Source: JANOAR01 sp031411235
Lineage (GTDB): Bacteria; Verrucomicrobiota; Verrucomicrobiia; Verrucomicrobiales; Verrucomicrobiaceae
Reading direction: 5' to 3'
DNA length: 22,565 nt
Assembly (NCBI GenBank): GCA_031411235.1
Contig: JANOAR010000079.1
Span: 1-22,565 of the forward strand
Shown: positions 7,890 to 15,219 of the stretch, one piece after another
How the letters are laid out: each line of letters opens with the position of its first letter
Position numbering within the stretch: the stretch's first letter is position 1
Position numbers and translations under genes: made by a program
Notes under the pieces: model-generated
The model's database searches: none
Seen by the model: only the letters and a program-made list of their open reading frames with translations
Told to the model about the DNA's origin: nothing

Positions 7890-8608
7890 TCGTAGCCGAG
7901 TATGGAGAGGGCGCAAATGGCGGCTGTCTCGCTGCGCAAAGTAAGTCCGCCGAGACGCCAGGGCTGCCAGCCCGCCTGGGCGAAGCACTCGTACTCAGCG
8001 GGGGAGAAGTCGCCTTCGGGGCCTATCGCTACGGCGGCGGAGACTGGGCGATGGGAAGGAAGTAGCTCGCGCAAAGGGCGGGCCTGGGGTTGCAACGAGG
8101 CGATGAGGCGCAGCGCTGAAGCAGGCACTTGGGCGATGGCTTCAGCGACGGGGCAGGGGAGGGCTAGCTCGGGTAGCCACGGCTGGCGGCATTGCTTGCT
8201 CGCTTCAATGATGAGGCGCTGCCATTTTTCATGCTTCTTCGCTGCTTCGCCGGTGGTGAGGCGCACGATGCTGCGCTCGCTGAGCAGGGGGACGATGTGA
8301 GTGGCTCCCAGCTCCACGGCTTTCTCCAGAATGAAGTCGAAGGTGCTGCCTTTGGTGATGGCTTGCAGCAGCACGAGGGGTTGCGCAGGTGCGTCGGCTT
8401 GGTCGAGCACGGCATCGGCGAGGCGCACCTCGTTTTTTGCAATGCTGGCGATGCGGGCCGTGGCACGTCGTCCACGACCATCCAAAACGACAATGCTGTC
8501 GCCCACGCGATGCCGCTGCACCTGGGCGCAGTGGCGCGCCTCGTCGCCTGTGAGGGCGAGGTCGGCGTGCCACTCGGCAGCAGGCAGGTAGAAGTGGCTC
8601 AGCGACAT
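7877..8608 (-). CDS. rsmE: 16S rRNA (uracil-1498-N3)-methyltransferase
   Basis: This 243-residue SPOUT-class methyltransferase modifies U1498 of 16S rRNA in the 30S subunit using SAM. The N-terminal PUA-like region includes DEARHCAQVQRHRVGD. The SPOUT core shows ITKGSTFDFILEKAVELG, LLSERS, IIEASKQCRQPWLPEL, IGPEGDFSPAEYE and LGGLTLRSETAAI, the knot region that binds SAM. The length is normal. It lies 31 nt after the Gfo/Idh/MocA gene and overlaps the folC start by 13 nt, so it is probably transcribed with both. The pairing with an exported oxidoreductase has no evident functional logic and may simply be operon packing. Confidence 0.96.
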   Translation of the reverse strand: MSLSHFYLPAAEWHADLALTGDEARHCAQVQRHRVGDSIVVLDGRGRRATARIASIAKNEVRLADAVLDQADAPAQPLVLLQAITKGSTFDFILEKAVELGATHIVPLLSERSIVRLTTGEAAKKHEKWQRLIIEASKQCRQPWLPELALPCPVAEAIAQVPASALRLIASLQPQARPLRELLPSHRPVSAAVAIGPEGDFSPAEYECFAQAGWQPWRLGGLTLRSETAAICALSILGYECPT

Positions 8609-8639
8609 CGTGGGCGGGTGCGGCTGGCCAGGTTAGGGG

Positions 8640-10133
8640 TTAGCCAACTTTGTATTCCGTCTCCTTGATGATGCCGGCCATGGGGATGGGGTATTTGCCG
8701 CTGGCATCGGCGATGATCGGGGCGGGGCCATCGAGTGTGAGTTGATCCACATTGGGGGCGAACTCATGGGTGCAGTTGAGCATCTGATCATAAGTGATGA
8801 TCTGGCCCGTGTGCGCCGCCATGCGGCCCATGCTGGTGGCGAGGCTGGCGCGCACGCCACGCTCCATTTCGTTGTAGGGCTTGTTGTTGCGGATGGCGTC
8901 GATGAAGTCTTCCCACTCCAGATCGTAGGGGTTGCGCTCGGGCTGCTGGGCGAACCAGGTGACGTTGGGCGGCAGCACCATTTTCTCTGGCGGCGGTGCT
9001 GGTGGCTGGGGCAGTGGCTTGCCCTTGGCATCAAGCTGCACCTTGGCCGGGCGGGGCGCGCGGGGCTTCTGCACGCGGACGGGCATGTGGGTCTTGCTGA
9101 TCAGGGAGAGTGCGGGCATGTGGCCTGCGGCAGAGACAACGGCCATGCCCTTGGTGCCGTGGACGTGCGTGCTGTGATCCATGCGGCAGCCATCCTGGTT
9201 GCGGCCTTCCATGTAAAACTTGGTGCCGTCCTTGAAGGTGTATTCCACCGAGTAGTTGTCGAAATTTTGGTCGATGAAGTCGCCGCGATTGGTGCGTCCG
9301 CCGATGGCTTGAGCCTCCACAGGCCAGTCGTTTTTCATCCAGCAGGCTTCGTCGATGTTGTGGATGAGGAAGTCGCTGAACGAACCGCCCGAGGCCCACA
9401 GGAAGCCGTGGAACTTCTGGATTTGCCATTGCAGCTCGCTGGGGTACTGCTCGGGATCACGCGGTGCCACGAAGCAATCTGCGATAGGCCCCGACATGCG
9501 ATAGGCGCGGCTCAGGATGATGTCGCCGATGGCTCCGTCTTGGATGCGGTTGTAGAGTTCTTTGCGTGCGTTGCAGTGGCGGCACATGAGGCCGACGGCG
9601 ACTTTGATGCCTTTTTTTTTCGCCTCTTCATTGAGGGCGAGCATACGCTTGCCCGTGGGGCCATCGACGGAGAGCGGCTTCTCCATGAAGATATTGATGC
9701 CGCGCTCGATGGCATACTTGAAGTGAACCCAACGGAAGCCGGGCGGCGTGGCGCAGATGGCGACATCGCCAGGGCTGAGCATATCCATCGCTTTTTTATA
9801 CGCGTCGAAGCCGACAAACTTGGTATCCACCGAGACGGACATGCGCTCGGGGTGCTTCGCGCTAAGGGTTTGGAACGAGGATTCCATGCGCTTGTCGGAC
9901 ACATCCGCCATCGCGACGAGCTTGATGGGCAGCTTGGTCGTCAGCGCATTGCTCGCCGCGCCCGTGCCGCGCCCGCCGCAGCCGATGAGCACGGTTTTTA
10001 TCGTATTCACCTCCGCCGCATGGACGAAGGGGATCGTGATGCCGGAGAGCACGCTGAGGCCAGCGGTCGCTTTACTGGCGGTCTTGATGAAGTCACGCCG
10101 CGAGGCGTTGTCGATAAGGCTGGGTGTGTCCAT
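8640..10133 (-). CDS. Tat-exported Gfo/Idh/MocA family oxidoreductase
   Basis: This 497-residue NAD(P)-dependent oxidoreductase probably acts on a sugar or cyclitol. The N-terminus has a twin-arginine signal, SRRDFIK (11-17), followed by a hydrophobic stretch to about residue 40, implying export of the folded, cofactor-loaded protein. The Rossmann motif is VLIGCGGRGTGA (GCGGRG at 51-56) and the family EKP motif is at 151-153. A proline- and lysine-rich insert (around residues 355-395, with PRAPRPAK and PQPPAPPPEK) is followed by WFAQQPERNPYDLEWEDFIDAIRNNKPYNE, a block common in planctomycete and verrucomicrobial members. The substrate cannot be read. It is the first gene of the apparent run that continues with rsmE, folC and sulfatase; its upstream gap is 10134-10447. 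Confidence 0.92.
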   Translation of the reverse strand: MDTPSLIDNASRRDFIKTASKATAGLSVLSGITIPFVHAAEVNTIKTVLIGCGGRGTGAASNALTTKLPIKLVAMADVSDKRMESSFQTLSAKHPERMSVSVDTKFVGFDAYKKAMDMLSPGDVAICATPPGFRWVHFKYAIERGINIFMEKPLSVDGPTGKRMLALNEEAKKKGIKVAVGLMCRHCNARKELYNRIQDGAIGDIILSRAYRMSGPIADCFVAPRDPEQYPSELQWQIQKFHGFLWASGGSFSDFLIHNIDEACWMKNDWPVEAQAIGGRTNRGDFIDQNFDNYSVEYTFKDGTKFYMEGRNQDGCRMDHSTHVHGTKGMAVVSAAGHMPALSLISKTHMPVRVQKPRAPRPAKVQLDAKGKPLPQPPAPPPEKMVLPPNVTWFAQQPERNPYDLEWEDFIDAIRNNKPYNEMERGVRASLATSMGRMAAHTGQIITYDQMLNCTHEFAPNVDQLTLDGPAPIIADASGKYPIPMAGIIKETEYKVG

Positions 10134-10447
10134 AGAGGGGCAGTGTTGTGGAGTGAAAGTGGAGCTTGTTCAACGAGTATTGAGGCCGCGATCCATCATC
10201 GCCAATAAAGGCTTTTTTAGCCTAGTGAATGGAGCGGAACGTAGGCCGTTGAGGATTGAATGCTCATGCCCAGATTTGCCCTGGATGTGGGCACCTGCCT
10301 GTCGCCCAAAGCCAATGTGACAGAAGCGTAACGTGGCCTGTTTTGCCACGGCGTGCTCTGCTTGCCACACTGCAAGCGTGCCAAGCAGCTTGATCTCCAA
10401 GCCGCTTGGTGTCCGATGCAATGAACTGCAATACTACGCACTACTCC
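10134..10447. other. 314-nt divergent intergenic region (oxidoreductase / porin)
   Basis: I see no gene here. It must hold both promoters, but no convincing -35/-10 pair stands out. A GTGACAG half-site at 10317-10323 is followed after 4 nt by GTAACGT, a poor partial match to a reverse-oriented Pho box, and a CTGTC half-site lies at 10299-10303. A small AGGCT/AGCCT inverted repeat flanks a T run at 10209-10223. In-frame extensions of the porin upstream of 10448 (ATG 10421, TTG 10406) only add polar residues before the signal peptide. Confidence 0.5.
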
Positions 10448-11584
10448 ATGACCTACGCCCGATACCTCACTGCCCTGCTCGTCACGAGCGCTGCTCTCAG
10501 CCTCACTGCCCAAGCAGGTGAAGCCGCCGCCCCATCCGCCAAAGCCACCGCAGCCGCTGTGGCCCCCAAGGAAAAGTCCGTCTATGACCAAATCTGGGGC
10601 CTCGCGAAGCTCTATGAAAACAAGGACAACCCTATCCTCCAAGAAGTCAGCTTCGCAGGTCGTTACCACGGCCAGTATCATTGGACGGATGCCGACTCCG
10701 GCAGCTACGAGGAGTGGGAAAACCGCCGCTTCCGCTTGGGACTGGACGCCAAGGTGTTCAAACACTTCGAGATTCGCGGCCAGTTCGAGAGCGATCCCGC
10801 CTTTGATAACATTTACGGCCAGTTCACCGAGCTGTATGTCGCCTGGAATGCTGGCGAAGCCTTCAAGCTCACCATCGGCAAGCAGAAGCCACGCTTCACT
10901 TATGAGTGGGATACCTCGTCGCGCCTCATCAATACCTTCGAGCGCTCCATGCTGGTGAATCAGTTCAAGCCCAACTACACCACGGGTATCTCTGCCGCAG
11001 GCAAGCTGGGCAACTGGCTCTACTACACAGGCGTCTTCTCCAACACGGCTGAAGAAACCCTCGGCATCGGCGGCGGCACCACGGGCATCGCCTCCCTCGG
11101 CTACGACCTCAAAGAAAGCTGGAACCTCGACACCGCTGAATGGCGCGTGCAGTACCTTTACAGCTCGCATGGCGATGAAGACCGCGTGTGGACTTATTTC
11201 GACAACGGCGTCGCCACCAACCTCCTGCTGAAGAAAGGCCCCGTGGGGCTGAACTCCGAGCTGCTCCTCGGCCAGGGCGAGAAGTCCGATGCCTTTGGCG
11301 TCATGCTCATGCCTACCTATGACATCACCGAGAAGCTGCAACTCGTGGGCCGCTACCAGTTTGCCACCTCCAATGAAAGCGAAGGCCTGACGGGCCAGCG
11401 CCGCTATGAAAACGAGTCTGGCGGTGGCCCTGGCGACCTCTACAACGCTGCCTACTTGGGCCTGAACTACTTCATCTACGGCCACAAGCTCAAGCTCATG
11501 GCTGGCGTGGAGTATGCGAATATGCAAGGTGCCGAAGGCTTCGAGGGCTTCACCTACCTCACCGGCGTGCGCGTCTATTGGTGA
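10448..11584 (+). CDS. OprP/OprO-like outer-membrane porin
   Basis: This 378-residue protein belongs to the phosphate-selective porin O/P type. ATG 10448 gives a clean signal peptide (MTYARYLTALLVTSAALSLTAQA, cleavage near residue 23), followed by an Ala/Pro-rich linker to about residue 42. The rest alternates aromatic and polar residues as in a beta-barrel, with EEWENRRFRLGLDAKVFKHFEIRG-type strands (only partly quoted) and the OprP-family-like KLTIGKQKPRF segment. The chain ends in GVRVYW, a C-terminal aromatic consistent with a BAM recognition signal. The family passes phosphate or polyphosphate in Pseudomonas, but many members have other anion or sugar substrates. The downstream phoU supports a phosphate role; this is inference. 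Confidence 0.87.
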   Translation: MTYARYLTALLVTSAALSLTAQAGEAAAPSAKATAAAVAPKEKSVYDQIWGLAKLYENKDNPILQEVSFAGRYHGQYHWTDADSGSYEEWENRRFRLGLDAKVFKHFEIRGQFESDPAFDNIYGQFTELYVAWNAGEAFKLTIGKQKPRFTYEWDTSSRLINTFERSMLVNQFKPNYTTGISAAGKLGNWLYYTGVFSNTAEETLGIGGGTTGIASLGYDLKESWNLDTAEWRVQYLYSSHGDEDRVWTYFDNGVATNLLLKKGPVGLNSELLLGQGEKSDAFGVMLMPTYDITEKLQLVGRYQFATSNESEGLTGQRRYENESGGGPGDLYNAAYLGLNYFIYGHKLKLMAGVEYANMQGAEGFEGFTYLTGVRVYW

Positions 11585-11586
11585 TA

Positions 11587-11609
11587 CTGTCACAATACTT
11601 TCCTGTCAC
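11587..11609 (+). promoter_or_regulatory. Candidate Pho-box-like CTGTCAC repeats upstream of phoU
   Basis: CTGTCAC occurs at 11587-11593 and again at 11603-11609. Read with the usual 7-4-7 spacing, CTGTCAC-AATA-CTTTCCT (11587-11604) matches the PhoB consensus half-site well in the first half and 5 of 7 in the second. The second CTGTCAC also forms an inverted repeat, CCTGTC/GACAGG, with bases 11614-11619. The 16-nt period between the two exact copies is not canonical. It sits just after the porin stop and about 90 nt before phoU. Confidence 0.35.
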
Positions 11610-11633
11610 GGTTGGACAGGTTGTTGAATCAAT

Positions 11634-11666
11634 GAAGAGGCGTGGCTCCGCAGGCTGCGCCTCTTC
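11634..11666 (+). terminator. Hairpin between porin and phoU, likely terminator or attenuator
   Basis: GAAGAGGCG (11634-11642) and CGCCTCTTC (11658-11666) form a perfect 9-bp stem with a 15-nt loop. It is followed by CATCTTTCAG and, slightly later, CATTTTGATTTTTT. The T-rich stretch is displaced from the stem, so termination may be partial. PhoU begins 28 nt after the stem, which means phoU needs read-through or its own promoter. Confidence 0.6.
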
Positions 11667-11694
11667 CATCTTTCAGTCCTCATTTTGATTTTTT

Positions 11695-12369
11695 ATGCAA
11701 GAGCAACGCCACATCCTATCCCAGTTCGACCAAGCGCTGAACCAACTGCGCAGCGATGTGCTGCAAATGTCACAGCACGCGCTGGACAATCTCGCCACCG
11801 CCACGCAGGGGCTGATGGAGCGCGACGAAGCGCTGTGCAACAAGGTCATCGCCGATGACGAGATCGTCGATGCGTTCGAGAAAGGCATCGACGCCGAGGG
11901 CATCGACATCCTGGCGAAATTCACGCCCCTCGCGCATGACCTGCGCCGCGTCGTCGCCACCATGCGAACCAGCAGCGACCTGGAGCGAATCTCCGACCAA
12001 GCGGTGAGCATTGCCCGCCGCGCCCGCTCCGTCATTCAAGAGGAGGAACTCACCGAGACACGTCTCATCGAGCCGCTGCACACCACTGCCCAGCAACTGC
12101 TGCGCGATGCCATGCAGGCCTTTCAAAGCGAAGATGTGGCCCTCGCGCTCTCGCTGAAGCCTCGCGATAAAGAGCTGGATCGGCATCACAAAGACGTGAT
12201 CCGCAAGCTGACCGAAAGCATGGAGACCGACACGCCCAACCTGCGCAGCTACCTCGATCTTATCTTCGTCACCCGCTGCCTAGAGCGCGTCGGCGACCAC
12301 GCCGTCAACATCGGCGAGAACGCTGTCTTCGCCGCGAGTGCGAAGGACGTGCGGCACGAGCGGGAGTAG
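11695..12369 (+). CDS. phoU: Phosphate uptake/signalling regulator PhoU
   Basis: This 224-residue cytoplasmic all-helical protein normally links the Pst transporter to PhoR and represses the Pho response when phosphate is ample. Two three-helix PhoU repeats are visible. Each carries the metal-binding ExxxD signature: Glu97/Asp101 in DLERISDQAVSIARR and Glu197/Asp201 in CLERVGDHAVNIGENAVF. The length is normal and the start at ATG 11695 gives the usual N-terminus ending in the HILSQFDQAL helix. There are no pstSCAB, phoB or phoR genes in the window, so it is separated from its usual partners. It follows an OprP-like porin and converges with the MFS-PlsC gene, 33 nt away. Confidence 0.95.
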   Translation: MQEQRHILSQFDQALNQLRSDVLQMSQHALDNLATATQGLMERDEALCNKVIADDEIVDAFEKGIDAEGIDILAKFTPLAHDLRRVVATMRTSSDLERISDQAVSIARRARSVIQEEELTETRLIEPLHTTAQQLLRDAMQAFQSEDVALALSLKPRDKELDRHHKDVIRKLTESMETDTPNLRSYLDLIFVTRCLERVGDHAVNIGENAVFAASAKDVRHERE

Positions 12370-12402
12370 CTATTACCCCGCACGCTGCGACGGGCTAAGG
12401 CG

Positions 12403-14874
12403 TCACGGCTGTTTGATCAACACAAACCCCGTCTCGCTGAGGATGCCGTCGGGTAATAAAACCGAGGTTTCGACACCCGGCGCGATGCCGCTGAGGGTCA
12501 GCCCTGCGGCACTTGCTACGGCCCGCAGGCCCGGCAGCAGACGCCCGAGGCTGCCGGACAACTGACCGAGTTGAGGCTCATCGTCGCTGCCTGTCATGGC
12601 GATGTCGGGCACGGACTGAGCAAGCAACGCTCCATGAGAAGTCTCCCACCAGCCCGAGAAGACGGGTTTACCCTTCAGTTCCATGAGTGGAGATTCGTCG
12701 GCACTTAGCCAGCAAAGTGCCGCACGCACTTGGTCGGCCCATAGCACGTTGGTGCTTGCGGCTTGCAGCGAGGCGGGTGTGCCCACCACGAGTATATCAG
12801 CCATTCCTGGACTCAGTTCGTGCAACACGGTCACCCCTGGCACGAGTGCCAGCGTGCGAGCCATCGCGCTATCGGCTGGCTCCAGGCAAACCACGACTTC
12901 GCCGTGCGTGAAGAGCTGGGTATGCGCGAGTCGCATGGCATTAGCCAAAGGCACAGGATCGGCCACACCGCGAAATTTACGCCGCGCGAGAAAGGCATCA
13001 TTGCTCAGATCCTGCAACGCAGTGCGGATGTGTTCGGCTGTCGCTTCCCTCGGTGGCATGGGCTGGCCGAAATGCACCGCCACGGGGTAACGGAAAGCCT
13101 TGGGCCACTTGCCCAAAAACTGCCCACCCGAGTTTGAAAAAATTGAGCCCCACAGCCCATCCATGTAGGCCGTGACCACGGGCGCATGAGCTTGCCGAGC
13201 CATCAGTTCAAAGCCCTTGCGTATCTCATTCATCATGCCGATGCGGGTGATCTGGCCTTCAGGGAAAAGGCAGACGCAGTCGCCTGCCTTCAGCGCGACG
13301 CCGATGGTGCGGATGGCCTCTTTGGCACGTTTTGGCGAAATGGGTACGGTGTCAAAGAGCTTGAGAAAGGCCTGCAACTTGGGCTCGGCGTACCACTCAT
13401 CCCAGATCACAAAGCGCAGCGGTCGATCACACGCCGTCGCCAGCAGCGCGGCATCGGCATACGTCATGTGATTGGCCAGCAACAGTACGCCCCCCTCGCG
13501 TGGTACGCGGTCTGCGCCCACCACCTTGACCCGATAGACCAGCCGAATGATCGTGGTGCAAAGCAACCGCACGAGATCCGCAGGCACGATGCGAATGGCG
13601 ATGAGCATGGCCGCAATGGTGAGCACGCCCATGAGCATGAGTTGTGTGTTGGAAGGCAGCTTCAGCGACAACATCGCGAGCACAGAGAGATTGGCCACAA
13701 TGCCAGCCAATGAGTCGATGAAACCTACGCCTGCGAGCACGCGGGCGCGCTCCTCGGGCTTGCAGCGATCTTGCACAAATGAATACAACGGCACCATGAA
13801 CATTCCCGAGCCGAAGCCCGTGGCCAGCATGGCGATGAATAGCCAGCCGTTATCTGGGCTGATTCGGCTGCCGATGATCAGGGACAACGCCAGCAGTCCA
13901 ATGGCCAAGGGCACGATCCCCAATTCGATGCGTCGTCTGCACAAAATGCCCACCGTGAGGCTGCCAATCATGATGCCTGCGCCAAGCACGCCAGAGACCG
14001 TGGAGACAAACTTGGAGCTATCCTCATCTTGGGTGAAAAACTCGTTGCCAACACCGACAAGAATCGTGCCCACGCCATTCGCGATGAGCCAGAAAAAGCC
14101 AATGCCCAGCGCGGCAACCGCGATGGTGCGGCGTGAGAATAGCAGGCGCATATTGCCCACATGCTCCCACCATACTTCGCGCTTCCACTGCATAGCCGAG
14201 TGGTCGGGTGTCGTGGTTATGAGTGCGGCACCCAGGGTTTGCAAAATGGCCAGCCCCGTCACCACATAAAGCGGCAACATGACCGCCTGCCACGGCGACT
14301 GCCCCAGCGTCAGCCGCGAAGAAAACCAATACCCCGCGAGCCCGTAGCCCAGCAAAATGGCGGCGAACATCGTCATCTGCTGCAAGCCGCTATACAAAGA
14401 AAGCCGCCGCGAGCCCGCCAGTTCCTTCAGGATGCCCATCTTGGCAGGAGCAAAAAAGGCTGCCTGAGTCGCCAGTACAAAAAAGGTCACCAATGCGGCG
14501 ACGAGCGTCTTCTGCGCATCGCCGATGTGGAGGCAGGCGATGAAGGCAACGAAGATAAGGACTTGCACCGCCTGCATCCAGAACATCACACGCTGCTTGG
14601 AAAAGCGATCGCTTACCCAGCCTGCCACTGGGGCAAACAAGAGATAGGGCAGGAGGAAAGTGAGCCCCAAGTAGGACTGCATTTGATCGCCCAGGGGGTG
14701 CCCTTTGGCCATCGCGTGAGCAAAGACGATGATCAGCATCTTCACCAAATTATCGCTGAAGGAATTCAGCGCCTGGACGATCAAGACGAGGATCAAAGAG
14801 CGTCGATTTGCAGCGGGCAAACGGGGCAGATCATCGAGAGGAGAGTGGGAGACTTCAGCGGCAGAGGCTTGCAT
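12403..14874 (-). CDS. LplT-like MFS transporter fused to PlsC acyltransferase, with a shrunken acyl-ACP-synthetase-like tail
   Basis: This 823-residue inner-membrane protein has three parts. Residues ~25-435 are an MFS transporter with about 12 hydrophobic segments and AGWVSDRFSKQR in the cytoplasmic loop, resembling the lysophospholipid flippase LplT. Residues ~445-625 are a PlsC-type 1-acylglycerophosphate acyltransferase with HX4D (His469...Asp474 in NHMTYAD) and FPEGQITR (537-544). Residues ~640-823 are where MFS-PlsC-Aas fusions carry an AMP-forming acyl-ACP synthetase. Here only fragments resemble it (DILVVGTPASL, SGWWETS, SGSLGRLLPG); the TSGTTGxPKG phosphate loop and the C-terminal lid with its Lys are absent. 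The likely job is import and re-acylation of lysophospholipid, with any acyl activation supplied elsewhere. Start 14874 is chosen because the upstream ATG at 14994 adds a non-homologous-looking segment; this is uncertain. Confidence 0.85.
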   Translation of the reverse strand: MQASAAEVSHSPLDDLPRLPAANRRSLILVLIVQALNSFSDNLVKMLIIVFAHAMAKGHPLGDQMQSYLGLTFLLPYLLFAPVAGWVSDRFSKQRVMFWMQAVQVLIFVAFIACLHIGDAQKTLVAALVTFFVLATQAAFFAPAKMGILKELAGSRRLSLYSGLQQMTMFAAILLGYGLAGYWFSSRLTLGQSPWQAVMLPLYVVTGLAILQTLGAALITTTPDHSAMQWKREVWWEHVGNMRLLFSRRTIAVAALGIGFFWLIANGVGTILVGVGNEFFTQDEDSSKFVSTVSGVLGAGIMIGSLTVGILCRRRIELGIVPLAIGLLALSLIIGSRISPDNGWLFIAMLATGFGSGMFMVPLYSFVQDRCKPEERARVLAGVGFIDSLAGIVANLSVLAMLSLKLPSNTQLMLMGVLTIAAMLIAIRIVPADLVRLLCTTIIRLVYRVKVVGADRVPREGGVLLLANHMTYADAALLATACDRPLRFVIWDEWYAEPKLQAFLKLFDTVPISPKRAKEAIRTIGVALKAGDCVCLFPEGQITRIGMMNEIRKGFELMARQAHAPVVTAYMDGLWGSIFSNSGGQFLGKWPKAFRYPVAVHFGQPMPPREATAEHIRTALQDLSNDAFLARRKFRGVADPVPLANAMRLAHTQLFTHGEVVVCLEPADSAMARTLALVPGVTVLHELSPGMADILVVGTPASLQAASTNVLWADQVRAALCWLSADESPLMELKGKPVFSGWWETSHGALLAQSVPDIAMTGSDDEPQLGQLSGSLGRLLPGLRAVASAAGLTLSGIAPGVETSVLLPDGILSETGFVLIKQP

Positions 14875-15058
14875 GAGGGATGGGAGGTGGTCGGCTAGCG
14901 GCAATCGGCCATAGCGGCAGAGTGCTACCAGCAATGCGCCCGAACTCAAAGCGCCAATCCGTGACTTCTCTGCATTGAAAATCGGCCATGTCACATTGAC
15001 TCAACTGATCCATGCCCTCCAGGCTAGGATTTAGGCGTGATAGCAAAGCAAGCAGAGC

Positions 15059-15187
15059 GGGATAAGGGGTAAGGTTCAAGGGATAAGGGGAGTGGCTTCG
15101 CGCTTGAATTCAAAACCACAGGCCAGCTACGAAGAGCACATCCGAAGGAATTTTTCCTTATCCCTTATCCCTTGAACCTTGCCCCTT
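15059..15187. repeat. Inverted repeat of 26-bp arms in the divergent gap between MFS-PlsC and the alpha/beta hydrolase
   Basis: Left arm 15064-15089 (AAGGGGTAAGGTTCAAGGG...) and right arm 15162-15187 are reverse complements at 25 of 26 positions, with a 72-nt centre. The left side also carries GGGATAAGGGG twice (15059-15069 and 15080-15090). The right side has a tandem TTATCCC (15158-15171), next to a small AAGGAA-TTT-TTCCTT palindrome (15145-15159). The gap 14875-15219 (345 nt) holds no gene. Besides this repeat I see no confident promoter; the sequence CATTGACTCAACTGATCC near 14995 is only vaguely -35-like. Confidence 0.8.
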
Positions 15188-15219
15188 TGCATTGCTCGCA
15201 ACTTCCTCCACCATGGTCG

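Noticed and set aside
8742..10208. 488-codon open frame on the plus strand, antisense to the Tat-exported oxidoreductase gene
   Set aside because: It mirrors a strongly supported Gfo/Idh/MocA gene, shows no domain or motif, and has the His/Ala/Val/Asp-rich composition typical of antisense frames in GC-rich DNA.
10209..10223. AGGCT-T-run-AGCCT as a terminator
   Set aside because: The T run is in the loop, the stem is only 5 bp, and no gene ends upstream of it on either strand.
10217..11593. 458-codon minus-strand open frame opposite the porin
   Set aside because: The plus strand encodes a clear signal peptide and OprP-like barrel with an aromatic C-terminus. The antisense product has no recognisable feature.
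14161..14898. 245-codon plus-strand frame opposite the MFS segment
   Set aside because: Rich in His, Gln and Arg with no motif; it is the complement of transmembrane helices of the fusion protein.
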